Source of the DNA: Gammaproteobacteria bacterium
GTDB lineage: Bacteria > Pseudomonadota > Gammaproteobacteria > Steroidobacterales > Woeseiaceae
NCBI GenBank assembly: GCA_029862045.1
Contig: JAOTYE010000014.1
Span: 35,853-99,852, forward strand
Reading direction: 5' to 3'
Length of the DNA stretch: 64,000 nucleotides
In this document: in pieces, positions 18,900 through 28,264 of the stretch
Numbering within the stretch: position 1 is the first letter of the stretch
Layout of the letters: every line of letters begins with the position of its first letter
Notes under the pieces: model-generated
The model's input: the letters and a program-made list of their open reading frames with translations, nothing else
Database searches by the model: none
What the model was told of the DNA's origin: nothing
Program-made: the position numbers and the translations under genes

Positions 18900-20137
18900 C
18901 CGAAGATGTGCCTCGCCTTGGCAATGGCCTCGATCAGCCGATCGACGTCTTCGATGTTGTTGTACAACGCCAGTGACGCGCGCGCTGTCCCCGCCACCCC
19001 GTAAAAGTCCATAACCGGCATTGCGCAATGATGCCCGGTTCGAATCGCTACGCCCTGATGATCCAGGATCGTGCCGAGGTCGTGCGGATGTATGTCGTCG
19101 ACCAGGAACGACTGCACACTGGCTTTTTCCGTGGCTGTGCCGATTAGACGCATGCCGTCTATTCCCTCGAGTCTTCGTGTCATGTACTCGAGAAGTTGCT
19201 GTTCGTGCTGCGCAATGCGCGTCATGCCGACCGATCGCAGGTAGTCGACAGCAGCGCCGAGGCCGACCACACCGGAAATATTCGGCGTGCCCGCCTCGAA
19301 TTTGTAGGGCAGGTCGTTATACGTGGTGCCGTCGAACGACACTTCGAGGATCATATCGCCGCCGCCTTGATACGGTGGCATGGCGTCAAGCACAGCTTCT
19401 CTGCCGAACAACACACCGACGCCAGTCGGGCCGAACATTTTGTGCGCCGAGAACGCATAAAAGTCGCAACCGAGATCCTGAACATCGACCGGCATGTGCG
19501 GGACACTCTGTGCGCCGTCCAAAAGCACCGCAATGTTGCGTGACTTCGCCTTGGCAATGATATCTTTAACCGGATTGATCGTTCCGAGCGCGTTCGAAAC
19601 ATGTGCGATCGCAACGATACGAACGTCATCGGTCAGCAGCTGGTCGAATGCCTCGGTTCGGAGTTCGCCGCTTTTATTAATCGGTGCGACGACGAGTTCC
19701 GCTCCGGTCTGCTCACACAAGAGCTGCCACGGGACAATGTTCGAGTGATGCTCGAGGTGGGTAATCAGAATCTTGTCACCCGCCGCAAGTCGCGGACGAC
19801 AGAAGCTCTGTGCGACGAGATTTATCGATTCGGTCGTACCGCTCGTCAACACGATCTCACTGCGCTTTGCCGCGTTGATAAAGGACTGGATCTTGTCTCG
19901 AGCGCCTTCGTAGGCCTCGGTGGCGCGGTAGCTCAGGGTGTGCACGCCGCGATGCACATTGGCATGGTCATGGCGCTGGTAATAGGCAACTGCGTCAATG
20001 ACCGTCGACGGTTGCTGCGCCGATGCCGCATTGTCGAGATAGACCAGCGGATGCGAACTGATGTCTTGGTGCAGAGCAGGGAAGTCGGGCCGGCATTCTG
20101 TATCGAGTCGGACGTCACTTTTTTTCAGTTGCGTCAT
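18896..20137 (-). CDS. sufS: cysteine desulfurase SufS
   Basis: Group II PLP cysteine desulfurase, 413 residues, that supplies persulfide sulfur to SufU. Landmarks are YLDNAASAQQPSTVIDA, EHHSNIVPW, the PLP lysine in FSAHKMFGPTGVGVLFG and the catalytic cysteine loop RTGHHCAMP. Overlaps sufD upstream and sufU downstream by four bases each, showing translational coupling. Confidence 0.97.
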   Translation of the reverse strand: MTQLKKSDVRLDTECRPDFPALHQDISSHPLVYLDNAASAQQPSTVIDAVAYYQRHDHANVHRGVHTLSYRATEAYEGARDKIQSFINAAKRSEIVLTSGTTESINLVAQSFCRPRLAAGDKILITHLEHHSNIVPWQLLCEQTGAELVVAPINKSGELRTEAFDQLLTDDVRIVAIAHVSNALGTINPVKDIIAKAKSRNIAVLLDGAQSVPHMPVDVQDLGCDFYAFSAHKMFGPTGVGVLFGREAVLDAMPPYQGGGDMILEVSFDGTTYNDLPYKFEAGTPNISGVVGLGAAVDYLRSVGMTRIAQHEQQLLEYMTRRLEGIDGMRLIGTATEKASVQSFLVDDIHPHDLGTILDHQGVAIRTGHHCAMPVMDFYGVAGTARASLALYNNIEDVDRLIEAIAKARHIFG

Positions 20138-21420
20138 GCCTCGACTCCCTGCATCAGGCCACTGAGTCGCTCAGCGATCTTTGTCGTGAGCATTTCGTGT
20201 ATCGAGTCAATCGGTGATTTGCTGACGATCGCCTGGGCGAAAGCGCGTGTGAGTATTTGCTTGGCCTCGTGTTCGTTCAGTCCACGCGTGCGCAGATAAA
20301 ACAGCGCGGTCTCATCGAGTTGGCCGACCGTTGTACCGTGACTGCACTTGACGTCATCGGCGTAAATCTCGAGTTCAGGTTTGGCATCGATCTCGGCTTT
20401 GTCCGACAGCAACAGGTTGTGATTAGCCTGTTCCGCATCCGTACCATCGGCTCCGTCATGGACTATCGCTTTGCCATTCCATACGCCGCGGGCGTGACCG
20501 GTCATGATGCCGCGATATTCCTGGTGCGAGATGCCAGGACCAACGCGATGGTCGGCGCGTGTGTGATTATCGATATGTTGCTGGCCTCCGGCGAGATACA
20601 GGCCATCAAAAGCTGCGGTTGCGCCAGGATGCGCGATGTCGACAGTCAGGTCATTGCGCACCAATCGTCCACCGAAGTCGAAGGCGCAGTGATTGAACCG
20701 GCTGTCGCGCCCGAGGCCCACCGTCAGCCGGTTGGTTTGATTGTGACTGCGGTCCCTTTCCTGGATACGAACGTAATCCGCGTGGGAGTTGTCGCCGAGT
20801 TTGAGGTTGCTGACCGAGTTCGCGTAGTGATCTGCCGAACCCGATGATGCGTGATACTCGATAAAACTCGCAGTGCTACTCGCTGCCAACTCAATCTCGA
20901 TACGCGTCTGCGACATGCCTGGCGAGGTTGTCGCGTCATCGACCAACAAGATGCCAATAGGCCGGGTCAGTGCAGCATCCGCAGCAACGTGAATGCGCAG
21001 GCCGTCGTACAGTAACGCCGCATTAAGATCGCTTAACGGCGTGCTGAATTCCATCTCGCCGTCAGCCTCGCTAAGTCGCGTGACGCTGATACCGGTCTGA
21101 CCGAGACCGGCAATCGACTCTTGGTCAATGATGCCGTTCGACATGACCAGCCAATCCGCTTCGATCGAATCTCGGATGCTGTTGACGAGGTCGCCGGTTG
21201 CCTGTGACGTGGGTTGATCCCACTGGCCATCCAGGAACTGATTGCCGATGTCCACGATTTTTGTGAGATCGGTGTACTTCCAGTCTTCGTGGCGAGTTGT
21301 CGGTAGACCGTGTTTGTGCAAATGATCGAGCGCAGCGCGGCGAGTTACTGCCAGACCATCGTCGGGCAGCTTTTCGACCGAAGCAAGCAGCGCATCATAT
21401 GAAAGTGTGGCGGGCTTCAT
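20134..21420 (-). CDS. sufD: Fe-S cluster assembly protein SufD
   Basis: Subunit of the SufBC2D scaffold complex, 428 residues. The C-terminal core has [20 protein letters not shown], the conserved SufD segment with the interface histidine, and [16 protein letters not shown]. The N terminus has the HEDWKYTDL motif. Overlaps sufC (ATGA) and sufS (ATGA). Confidence 0.96.
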   Translation of the reverse strand: MKPATLSYDALLASVEKLPDDGLAVTRRAALDHLHKHGLPTTRHEDWKYTDLTKIVDIGNQFLDGQWDQPTSQATGDLVNSIRDSIEADWLVMSNGIIDQESIAGLGQTGISVTRLSEADGEMEFSTPLSDLNAALLYDGLRIHVAADAALTRPIGILLVDDATTSPGMSQTRIEIELAASSTASFIEYHASSGSADHYANSVSNLKLGDNSHADYVRIQERDRSHNQTNRLTVGLGRDSRFNHCAFDFGGRLVRNDLTVDIAHPGATAAFDGLYLAGGQQHIDNHTRADHRVGPGISHQEYRGIMTGHARGVWNGKAIVHDGADGTDAEQANHNLLLSDKAEIDAKPELEIYADDVKCSHGTTVGQLDETALFYLRTRGLNEHEAKQILTRAFAQAIVSKSPIDSIHEMLTTKIAERLSGLMQGVEA

Positions 21421-22169
21421 CCGTTGGCTGCCTCACGTACCCAGTCGTAGCCTTTTTCTTCGAGCTGCAGTGCCAGCGACTTGTCTCCCGAGCGCGCAAT
21501 TCTGCCTTGAGACAGGACATGCACATGATCCGGTTCAACGTAGTCGAGCAGACGCTGATAATGCGTCACGAGAACGATTGCCCTGTCCGCAGAGCGCAGC
21601 GCATTAACGCCTTTGGCAACAGCGCGCAGCGCGTCGATATCGAGGCCCGAATCGGTCTCGTCGAGAATCGCAAGCTTTGGCTCGAGCATCGCCATCTGCA
21701 GAATCTCATTGCGCTTCTTTTCACCGCCAGAGAATCCCTCGTTGACACCGCGATTCAGTAACTTCGGATCCATGTCGAGCAGGGCCATCTTTTCTTTCGC
21801 GAGTTTCAGGAACTCGAACGCATCGATCTCGGCCAGGCCCTCATGCTTACGCCTCGCGTTGACCGCAGCTTTAAGCAAGTAGGCGTTGTTCACGCCGGGT
21901 ATTTCGACCGGGTACTGGAAGCCGAGAAATATTCCCTCGCGCGCGCGTTCCTCGGGTTCCAGATCGAGAAGGTTCTCGCCCATGTAAGTCACAGTACCCG
22001 ATGAGACTTCGTAGTCAGCATGGCCGGCGATAACCTGCGCAAGCGTGCTCTTGCCGGACCCGTTCGGACCCATAATGGCGTGAACTTCGCCGGCGCTTAC
22101 GTTGAGAGACAGGCCGCGCAGGATTTCAGTGCCGCCTATCGAGGCTTTGAGATCGTTGATTTCGAGCAT
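21417..22169 (-). CDS. sufC: Fe-S cluster assembly ATPase SufC
   Basis: ABC-type ATPase of the SufBC2D complex, 250 residues. Walker A is GPNGSGKST (about 35-43), the signature is [12 protein letters not shown], Walker B is [14 protein letters not shown], and the H-loop histidine is in VTHYQRLL. No membrane domain accompanies it, as expected of SufC. It lies between sufB (21-base gap) and sufD (overlap). Confidence 0.97.
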   Translation of the reverse strand: MLEINDLKASIGGTEILRGLSLNVSAGEVHAIMGPNGSGKSTLAQVIAGHADYEVSSGTVTYMGENLLDLEPEERAREGIFLGFQYPVEIPGVNNAYLLKAAVNARRKHEGLAEIDAFEFLKLAKEKMALLDMDPKLLNRGVNEGFSGGEKKRNEILQMAMLEPKLAILDETDSGLDIDALRAVAKGVNALRSADRAIVLVTHYQRLLDYVEPDHVHVLSQGRIARSGDKSLALQLEEKGYDWVREAANG

Positions 22170-22190
22170 CGCTAATTCCTGAGTTATTCC

Positions 22191-23639
22191 CTAGCCGACG
22201 GCACCTTCGAGGCTGACGTTCAGAAGCGCCTGCGCCTCAACCGCGAATTCCATCGGTAATTCCTTGAAGACTTCCTTGCAGAAGCCGTTGACAATCATGT
22301 TGACGGCATCTTCTTCCGAGATGCCGCGTTGCCGGCAGTAGAACAGCTGGTTGGCCGATATTTTCGACGTTGTCGCTTCATGTTCGACTTTCGCGCCGGG
22401 ATTCTTGATTTCCATGTACGGAAACGTATGTGCGCCACACTCTTTGCCAATCAGGAGTGAGTCGCACTGCGTGTGATTGCGCGCGCCATCGGCCTGCGGC
22501 ATGACACGCACCAGACCACGGTAGGCGTTCTGCGCGTGGCCGGCGGAAATGCCTTTCGAGACAATCGTACTGCTCGTATTGCGGCCAATATGGATCATCT
22601 TGGTGCCCGTATCCGCCTGTTGGTAATTGTTCGCCACTGCGACGGAGTAAAACTCGCCCACAGAGTTGTCGCCACGCAGGATGCAACTCGGGTACTTCCA
22701 GGTAATCGCCGAACCCGTTTCCACCTGGGTCCAGGAAATTTTGGAGTTCGCACCACGGCAGTCGCCGCGTTTCGTAACGAAGTTGTAGATACCGCCTTTG
22801 CCGTTCTCGTCGCCCGGATACCAGTTCTGTACGGTTGAATACTTGATCTCGGCATCGCCGAGCGCTACGAGTTCGACGACGGCAGCGTGCAACTGGTTTT
22901 CATCGCGCATCGGTGCGGTGCAGCCCTCGAGATAGCTGACGTGGCTGCCTTCGTCGGCGATGATCAGGGTGCGTTCGAACTGGCCCGTGTTTGCGGCATT
23001 GATGCGGAAATAGGTTGACAGTTCCATCGGGCAACGCACGCCTTTCGGTATATAAACGAATGATCCGTCGCTGAATACGGCCGAGTTCAGCGACGCATAG
23101 AAATTATCGCGCTGCGGTACGACACTGCCCAGGTATTTCCGGACCAGTTCAGGATGATTCTCCACCGCCTCGGAAAACGGGCAAAAGATGACGCCCGCCT
23201 CGGACAGCTTTTTCTTGAACGTCGTTGCGACCGAGACGCTGTCGAATACCGCATCGACGGCGACGCCGGCCAGCCTTGCCCGTTCGTGTAACGGAATGCC
23301 GAGTTTGTCGTAGGTTTCGAGAAGTTTTGGATCGACGTCGTCGAGGCTCTTGGGTCTGTCATCGTCCGACATCGGTGCGGAGAAGTACGAAATCGCTTCG
23401 AAGTCGATGGGCGGGTAGTGCACATGCGCCCATGTTGGCTCCTGCATTTGCCGCCACTGGCGATACGCGCGCAGTCGCCACTCGAGCATGAATTCGGGTT
23501 CGTTTTTGCGCGCCGAGATCGCTCGGACGACGTCTTCGTCGAGACCGGGCGGCATTGTGTCAGCAGCGATGTCGGTGACAAAGCCGTGCTCGTAACGCCG
23601 ATTGACGAGACTCTCGAGTTTGTCGGATTCAGTCGTCAT
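22191..23639 (-). CDS. sufB: Fe-S cluster assembly protein SufB
   Basis: Core scaffold subunit on which clusters are built, 482 residues. Conserved regions include [59 protein letters not shown] and [20 protein letters not shown] near the C terminus. These contain the catalytic cysteine and glutamate region known for E. coli SufB. Starts three bases after the regulator gene, so regulator and assembly genes form one transcript. Confidence 0.97.
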   Translation of the reverse strand: MTTESDKLESLVNRRYEHGFVTDIAADTMPPGLDEDVVRAISARKNEPEFMLEWRLRAYRQWRQMQEPTWAHVHYPPIDFEAISYFSAPMSDDDRPKSLDDVDPKLLETYDKLGIPLHERARLAGVAVDAVFDSVSVATTFKKKLSEAGVIFCPFSEAVENHPELVRKYLGSVVPQRDNFYASLNSAVFSDGSFVYIPKGVRCPMELSTYFRINAANTGQFERTLIIADEGSHVSYLEGCTAPMRDENQLHAAVVELVALGDAEIKYSTVQNWYPGDENGKGGIYNFVTKRGDCRGANSKISWTQVETGSAITWKYPSCILRGDNSVGEFYSVAVANNYQQADTGTKMIHIGRNTSSTIVSKGISAGHAQNAYRGLVRVMPQADGARNHTQCDSLLIGKECGAHTFPYMEIKNPGAKVEHEATTSKISANQLFYCRQRGISEEDAVNMIVNGFCKEVFKELPMEFAVEAQALLNVSLEGAVG

Positions 23640-23642
23640 TAC

Positions 23643-24104
23643 CTAGTTCTTCTTTTCCACGGAGATCGGCATGCCGGCAAAGCGGAAACTCGGTACCGGG
23701 CTGTTCGCACGCAACAGGTCAATCAGGGTGATTTCCTCGAGCGCACGCCGAATAGCGATATTGATTCGCTGCCAGGAACTGCCCACATTGCATACACTTT
23801 CGTAGTCACAATGGCTGTCGGAGGCGCTGCATTCGGTGATCGACACCGGACCTTCGAGCGCATCGATGACATTTGCGGCACTGATCTCTCGCGGCGCGCG
23901 AGCGAGTCGATAGCCACCGTTGGCGCCACGTGTCGACGTCACAAGCTCCGCTCGAGCCAGCGATTTGAGCAGCTTGCTGACCGTCGGGACGCCAATTCCG
24001 GTCGCCGCCGCGACATCCGCCGCACTGCATATAACGCCGGAATCGCCGGCCAGGTGGGCGAGCACTACGGTTCCGTAGTCGGTCAGTTTGCTGATTCTGA
24101 GCAC
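23643..24104 (-). CDS. Rrf2-family SUF operon regulator (IscR-like)
   Basis: 153-residue winged-helix regulator, first gene of the suf operon. The N-terminal DNA-binding domain starts MLRISKLTDYG and includes a recognition helix region GVPTVSKLLKSLARAELV and wing STRGANGGYRLA. Three cysteines (about 92, 99, 105) sit in the Fe-S binding loop. The spacing C-x6-C-x5-C differs slightly from the C-x5-C-x5-C of IscR. By analogy with the SUF system Fe-S assembly regulators it should sense cluster status and repress its own operon. A palindrome just upstream of its start is the likely operator. Confidence 0.93.
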   Translation of the reverse strand: MLRISKLTDYGTVVLAHLAGDSGVICSAADVAAATGIGVPTVSKLLKSLARAELVTSTRGANGGYRLARAPREISAANVIDALEGPVSITECSASDSHCDYESVCNVGSSWQRINIAIRRALEEITLIDLLRANSPVPSFRFAGMPISVEKKN

Positions 24105-24131
24105 GGCGGTTCTCCGCGTCGCGATTGATAA

Positions 24132-24148
24132 AGGACCATTTTAGTCCT
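24132..24148 (-). promoter_or_regulatory. predicted operator of the SUF regulator
   Basis: A perfect inverted repeat AGGAC-N7-GTCCT lies 28 bases upstream of the regulator start codon, in an AT-rich context. Read toward the gene it is AGGACTAAAATGGTCCT, similar to Rrf2/IscR type operators (GACT-AT-rich-GTC core). Position and sequence fit autoregulation of the suf operon. The divergent aldolase gene lies 110 bases away and might also be affected. Confidence 0.6.
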
Positions 24149-24258
24149 ATTTAATGCCGCACGCTATAGACAGGCTCATTTTTTGCTATGCTACGCGCGC
24201 TTCGGCGGCCCCAATCCGGCCACCATCCCAAGACCATCCGTTACCTGGAGAAAACCGC

Positions 24259-25281
24259 ATGAACCTTAAGGAGTTGAACTCAGTCGCACTGGCCATGACC
24301 GGCAACGGCAAGGGCATTTTGGCGGCCGATGAAAGTTCACCAACGATCAAGAAGCGATTCGACACGATTGATACCGAATCGACCGAAGAAAACCGCAGGC
24401 GCTATCGCGAGATGATCATCACCGCAGCCGGTGCCGAGGACTATATCGGTGGTGTGATCATGTTCGATGAGACCATTCGACAAGCAACGAGCGACGGCGT
24501 GCCATTCGCGAAATACATGAGCGATCGTGGCATGGTTCCGGGTATCAAGGTTGATACCGGCGCGAAGCCGCTGGCCGGTTTTCCGGGTGAGGTCGTGACC
24601 GAGGGCCTCGACGGGCTGCGTGATCGCCTCGCCGAGTACTACGAACTCGGCGCGAGATTCGCAAAGTGGCGTGCCGTGATCAATATCGGTGACGACATTC
24701 CTTCCGATTTCTGCCTGCAGGCTAACGCGCATGCGCTCGCCCGTTACGCCGCCCTCTGTCAGGAGGCGCAGATCGTGCCGATCGTCGAGCCAGAAGTGCT
24801 GATGGACGGCGCGCACAGTATCGGCCGCTGCGAAGACGTGACCAACGCCGCCCTCGACGCGCTGTTTGGGCAGCTTGCAGCACACCGGGTCGCACTCGAG
24901 GGCCTGGTACTCAAGCCTAATATGGTGATTTCGGGTAGCGATGCGCAGGATCGGGCCAGCCCGACCGAGGTCGCCGAAGCGACATTACGTTCACTCAAGG
25001 CACACGTTCCGGCAGAAGTTCCCGGAATTGCGTTCCTTTCCGGCGGTCAAACGGCAGAAGAGGCAACCGAGCACCTGGGTCTGATGAACCAGATGGGTCC
25101 GTTGCCGTGGGAGCTGTCGTTTTCATATGGCCGTGCGCTGCAGGCACCAGCCCTCGATGCGTGGCGTGGCAAGGAAGAGAACTACGGCGCGGGCCAGGCG
25201 GCACTGTACAAGCGTGCGAAATTGAACAGCCTGGCGCATTTCGGTAAGTACGAGACGTCAATGGAGTCAGAAGCTGCCTGA
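24259..25281 (+). CDS. class I fructose-bisphosphate aldolase
   Basis: Schiff-base aldolase of glycolysis and gluconeogenesis, 340 residues. It begins MNLKELNSVALAM, then GKGILAADESSPTIKKRF, the eukaryote-like class I opening. The Schiff-base lysine is in LEGLVLKPNMV, and AFLSGGQTAEEAT is conserved near the C terminus. Start ATG 24259 has GGAG (24247-24250) nine bases upstream. The longer frame from 24154 adds no family sequence. Its last codons overlap the start of the mlaF-like gene. Confidence 0.95.
   Translation: MNLKELNSVALAMTGNGKGILAADESSPTIKKRFDTIDTESTEENRRRYREMIITAAGAEDYIGGVIMFDETIRQATSDGVPFAKYMSDRGMVPGIKVDTGAKPLAGFPGEVVTEGLDGLRDRLAEYYELGARFAKWRAVINIGDDIPSDFCLQANAHALARYAALCQEAQIVPIVEPEVLMDGAHSIGRCEDVTNAALDALFGQLAAHRVALEGLVLKPNMVISGSDAQDRASPTEVAEATLRSLKAHVPAEVPGIAFLSGGQTAEEATEHLGLMNQMGPLPWELSFSYGRALQAPALDAWRGKEENYGAGQAALYKRAKLNSLAHFGKYETSMESEAA
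25263..25276 (+). promoter_or_regulatory. Shine-Dalgarno and CTG start deciding mlaF
   Basis: GGAG at 25263-25266 followed by seven bases and CTG 25274-25276. The site is inside the last codons of the aldolase gene. It is the only place in the open frame where a ribosome-binding sequence is correctly spaced before a near-cognate start compatible with full-length MlaF. Confidence 0.5.
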
Positions 25282-26080
25282 CAATCTCATCGAAGTTCGC
25301 GACGTCGACTTCTCGCGTGGCGATCGTCCGATATTCAGCAACCTGAATCTGACGATCGCTCGCGGGAACGTGACCGCGATCATGGGTCCGAGCGGGACCG
25401 GCAAGACCACGTTGTTGCAACTCATCACGCGGCAGCTGGCCCCCGATAGCGGCCAGATTCTTGTCGATGGCGTCGATATTTCGACGCTGAGTCAGTCGGA
25501 GCTGTACAAGATGCGGCAACGGTTTGGTGTGCTGTTTCAAAACGGCGCGTTGTTGACAGACATGAGCGTTTTTGAAAACGTCGCGTTCCCGATTCGCGAG
25601 CATACGCGCTTACCCGACAGCTTGATTCGCCACGTTGTACTGACCAAATTGCATGCGGTCGGTCTGCGCGGTGCTGCTGAACTCATGCCGGCACAATTGT
25701 CCGGTGGCATGGCACGCCGTGTCGCTCTTGCGCGAGCGATCGCGATGGATCCGGACGTATTGCTTTACGACGAGCCGTTCGTCGGTCTCGACCCGATTTC
25801 AATGGGCGTCATCGTCAAGCTGGTTGGGCAAATTAGTGACGCACTGGACATTACGAGCGTTGTCGTTAGCCATGATGTCCATGACGTCGTGGCCGTGGCC
25901 GACTACAGCTACGTGATATCGGATGGTCAGGTTGCAGCCGCGGGCACACCGGAAGAACTCAACAACTCGTCGTCCGAGGTCGTGAAACAGTTCATGCACG
26001 GCCTGCCTGACGGTCCGGTCGGGTTTCATTACGATGCGCCGGACTACGCAAAACAGCTGCTTGGCGAGAGCCCGGACTAA
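25274..26080 (+). CDS. mlaF: phospholipid ABC transporter ATP-binding protein MlaF (apparent CTG start)
   Basis: ATPase of the MlaFEDB inner-membrane complex that moves phospholipids between membranes. The frame contains IEVRDVDFSRGDRPIFSN, then Walker A GPSGTGKTT, the signature LSGGMARRVALARA and Walker B LLYDEPFVGLDP, all typical of MlaF. No ATG, GTG or TTG precedes the Walker A region in frame. The first ordinary start, GTG 25370, would delete strand one. CTG 25274 has GGAG (25263-25266) exactly seven bases upstream and gives 268 residues, the length of E. coli MlaF. It overlaps the aldolase stop. Function sure, start inferred. Confidence 0.93.
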   Translation: MPDNLIEVRDVDFSRGDRPIFSNLNLTIARGNVTAIMGPSGTGKTTLLQLITRQLAPDSGQILVDGVDISTLSQSELYKMRQRFGVLFQNGALLTDMSVFENVAFPIREHTRLPDSLIRHVVLTKLHAVGLRGAAELMPAQLSGGMARRVALARAIAMDPDVLLYDEPFVGLDPISMGVIVKLVGQISDALDITSVVVSHDVHDVVAVADYSYVISDGQVAAAGTPEELNNSSSEVVKQFMHGLPDGPVGFHYDAPDYAKQLLGESPD

Positions 26081-26085
26081 GTCGT

Positions 26086-26850
26086 ATGTTGCGGGACATC
26101 TGGGCAACATTCATCGGCTTCCTGCATGGGTTCGGTGCGATGTGCCTGTTCTTCCTGCGGCTGTTGCAGTACACACCGTCAGTCCTCTACAAGCGCTTTT
26201 CGCTCGTCGCCTACCAGGTCTACAACGCAGGCGCATTGTCAATCGTCATTATTATGGTCTGCGGCCTGTTCGTCGGTGGTGTGCTGGGCTTGCAAGCCTA
26301 TTCGAACCTCGAACGCTTCAATGCCGAGGATACAACCGGAATTTTTGCCGGTTTTGCTCTTATCAAGGAAATCGGCCCGGTCATAACGGCGTTGCTGTTC
26401 GCAGGCCGTGCCGGCACTGCGCTCGCGTCCGAAATTGGACTGATGAAAGCAACGGATCAATTATCCGCAATGGAAATGATGGCGGTCGATCCGCTGCGCT
26501 ATGTTGCCGTGCCGCGGTTTCTTGGTGGCGTCATATCGATGCCGTTGCTCGTTGCCGTTTTTACCGCGATTGGGCTGCTTGGGTCGCACCTCGTAGCCGT
26601 CGAATTGCTTGGCGTCGATGTTGGTGCCTATTGGCAGCAGTTACAGAACGCCCTGGACATGGAAGATGTCATGGAAGGCATCTACAAAAGTATTGTTTTT
26701 GGGGTGATCGCGAGCTTGCTCGCGGTTTGGGAAGGTTATAATTCAGTACCAACGGCAGAGGGTGTTGGCAGGGCGACAACACGTACTGTTGTGATCACGG
26801 CAATCGCAGTCCTGGTATTCGATTTCATGATCACGGCATGGGTACTTTGA
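26086..26850 (+). CDS. mlaE: phospholipid ABC transporter permease MlaE
   Basis: Inner-membrane permease, 254 residues with five to six hydrophobic helices. The family signature is visible in GLFVGGVLGLQAY, EIGPVITALLFAGRAGTALA, SEIGLMKATDQLSAMEMMAV and KSIVFGVIASLLAVWEGY. Starts five bases after mlaF. The MCE-domain gene follows nine bases later. Confidence 0.96.
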   Translation: MLRDIWATFIGFLHGFGAMCLFFLRLLQYTPSVLYKRFSLVAYQVYNAGALSIVIIMVCGLFVGGVLGLQAYSNLERFNAEDTTGIFAGFALIKEIGPVITALLFAGRAGTALASEIGLMKATDQLSAMEMMAVDPLRYVAVPRFLGGVISMPLLVAVFTAIGLLGSHLVAVELLGVDVGAYWQQLQNALDMEDVMEGIYKSIVFGVIASLLAVWEGYNSVPTAEGVGRATTRTVVITAIAVLVFDFMITAWVL

Positions 26851-26859
26851 GGTAACACG

Positions 26860-27345
26860 ATGAAGCAGACACGCACAATTGAACTTGGCACGGGTCTTTT
26901 TGCCCTGCTGGGAATCGGCGCGTTATTTTTCCTGACCACGCAAACGACGGGCAACAATGACTTCGACGCTGCAGAGACATTCCAAGTGGAGGCGCGCTTC
27001 GACAACGTTGGCAGCCTGAAGAAACGTGCGCCCGTGTCCATGTCCGGCGTCACCATCGGTCGCGTCACCAACATCCGGTTTGATCCGGTCGCGTTGGAAG
27101 CGGTCGTCACTTTTGTCATCGACAGCCGCTACGATGAAATTCCGGATGACTCTGACGCAAGTATCCTGACGGCTGGTTTGCTCGGCAGTCAGTACATCGG
27201 GCTGCAACCCGGTGGTTCGCCCGTGTATCTGGAGGAGGGCAGTGAAATCTATTTCACGCAATCGGCGGTCATACTCGAAAACCTCGTCGGCAAGTTTTTG
27301 CTGCGCGGCGGATCGGACGATGACGGCGACGATGGCGATGAGTAA
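26860..27345 (+). CDS. mlaD: MCE-domain lipid-binding protein MlaD
   Basis: 161 residues: an N-terminal membrane anchor (about 8-25, LGTGLFALLGIGALFFL) and one MCE domain (about 38-118, with VGSLKKRAPVSMSGVTIGRV). MlaD forms a hexameric ring on the periplasmic side of MlaE that passes lipids to MlaC. The C terminus is short and acidic. In operon order F-E-D-C-B. Confidence 0.96.
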   Translation: MKQTRTIELGTGLFALLGIGALFFLTTQTTGNNDFDAAETFQVEARFDNVGSLKKRAPVSMSGVTIGRVTNIRFDPVALEAVVTFVIDSRYDEIPDDSDASILTAGLLGSQYIGLQPGGSPVYLEEGSEIYFTQSAVILENLVGKFLLRGGSDDDGDDGDE

Positions 27346-27365
27346 GTTCACGAGAGGCTGACACT

Positions 27366-27974
27366 ATGAAACGATTGGCAATGATCGTAATGCTTGCGTC
27401 CTTGACGTTGACGTCGGCCGACGCCCTGACGGCCGCGCCGGATGAACTCATCCGGGAAGCTGTTGATCTGCTCGAGGAGGGCCTCGATGGCCGGCGGGAA
27501 GAACTCGCCGCGGATAAGGACGCGCTCTATGATTTTATCGATGGCATCCTGTTGCCGAGATTTGAGCGCCAATTCGCCGCCATGTCCGTGTTGGGCAAGC
27601 ACTGGAAAACCGCGAGCGAGCAGCAGAGGAACCGCTTTATCGCGGCGTTTTACATCACGCTTGTGAAGCGCTATGCCGAGGGTATCCTGGAGTTTGATAC
27701 CAACAGGATTGAGATCCTGCCGTTCCGGGGCAAGGCCAATGGAAGATATTCGACGGTTAAAACGAATGTCAGGCTTGACGATGGCACGAAAGTACCGGTC
27801 CATTATGATCTGGTCATGAAAAAAGACGCATGGCGGATGTATAACGTGAAGATAGAGGGAGTGTCGTACGTTCATAACTTCCGCACGGAACTCGATGCGG
27901 AGATCAAGAAGTTCAGCCTCGATGCCGTCATCGAGCGCCTTGAAGGTGAAGCGGGCATCGTCGCCGATGAGTGA
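27366..27974 (+). CDS. mlaC: periplasmic phospholipid-binding protein MlaC
   Basis: 202 residues with a Sec signal peptide (about 1-22, cleaved near LTSADA). The family is recognised from LPRFERQFAAMSVLGKHWKT, FYITLVKRYAEGILEF and KDAWRMYNVKIEGVSYVHNF. MlaC shuttles phospholipids across the periplasm between MlaA at the outer membrane and MlaD. Its end overlaps mlaB by eight bases. Confidence 0.95.
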   Translation: MKRLAMIVMLASLTLTSADALTAAPDELIREAVDLLEEGLDGRREELAADKDALYDFIDGILLPRFERQFAAMSVLGKHWKTASEQQRNRFIAAFYITLVKRYAEGILEFDTNRIEILPFRGKANGRYSTVKTNVRLDDGTKVPVHYDLVMKKDAWRMYNVKIEGVSYVHNFRTELDAEIKKFSLDAVIERLEGEAGIVADE

Positions 27975-28257
27975 TTTTGAGCTCAAGGATCTGGGCGGAG
28001 GCCGATTCGAGTTGAGCGGTGAAATGTCATTCGATACGGTCGATCGCATTCTGCGCGCCAGCGAGGGGCAGTTCAATCGGCACGACAACCTCGAGGTGGA
28101 TTTCTCACGCGTTCACGATGCGGATTCGGCCGGGCTTGCCCTGCTGCTCGAATGGAAGTCGCGGGCGCATCAGCGCTCGGCGCAGATTCATTTCACGGCA
28201 TTACCGCAGAGCATGCTCGCAATTGCTCAGACGACCGAAGTTCAACACTTGCTCTGA
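27967..28257 (+). CDS. mlaB: STAS-domain protein MlaB
   Basis: 96-residue STAS-domain subunit that stabilises MlaF dimers on the cytoplasmic side. Conserved core is VDFSRVHDADSAGLALLLEW. Start ATG 27967 gives MSDFELKD; the longer upstream frame lies within mlaC and is rejected. Last gene of the operon. Only seven bases separate its stop from the end of the convergent mlaA. Confidence 0.92.
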   Translation: MSDFELKDLGGGRFELSGEMSFDTVDRILRASEGQFNRHDNLEVDFSRVHDADSAGLALLLEWKSRAHQRSAQIHFTALPQSMLAIAQTTEVQHLL

Positions 28258-28264
28258 CGTCTTC

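Noticed and set aside
19601..20299. Plus-strand 232-residue ORF
   Set aside because: Antisense to sufS and the end of sufD, which are unambiguous.
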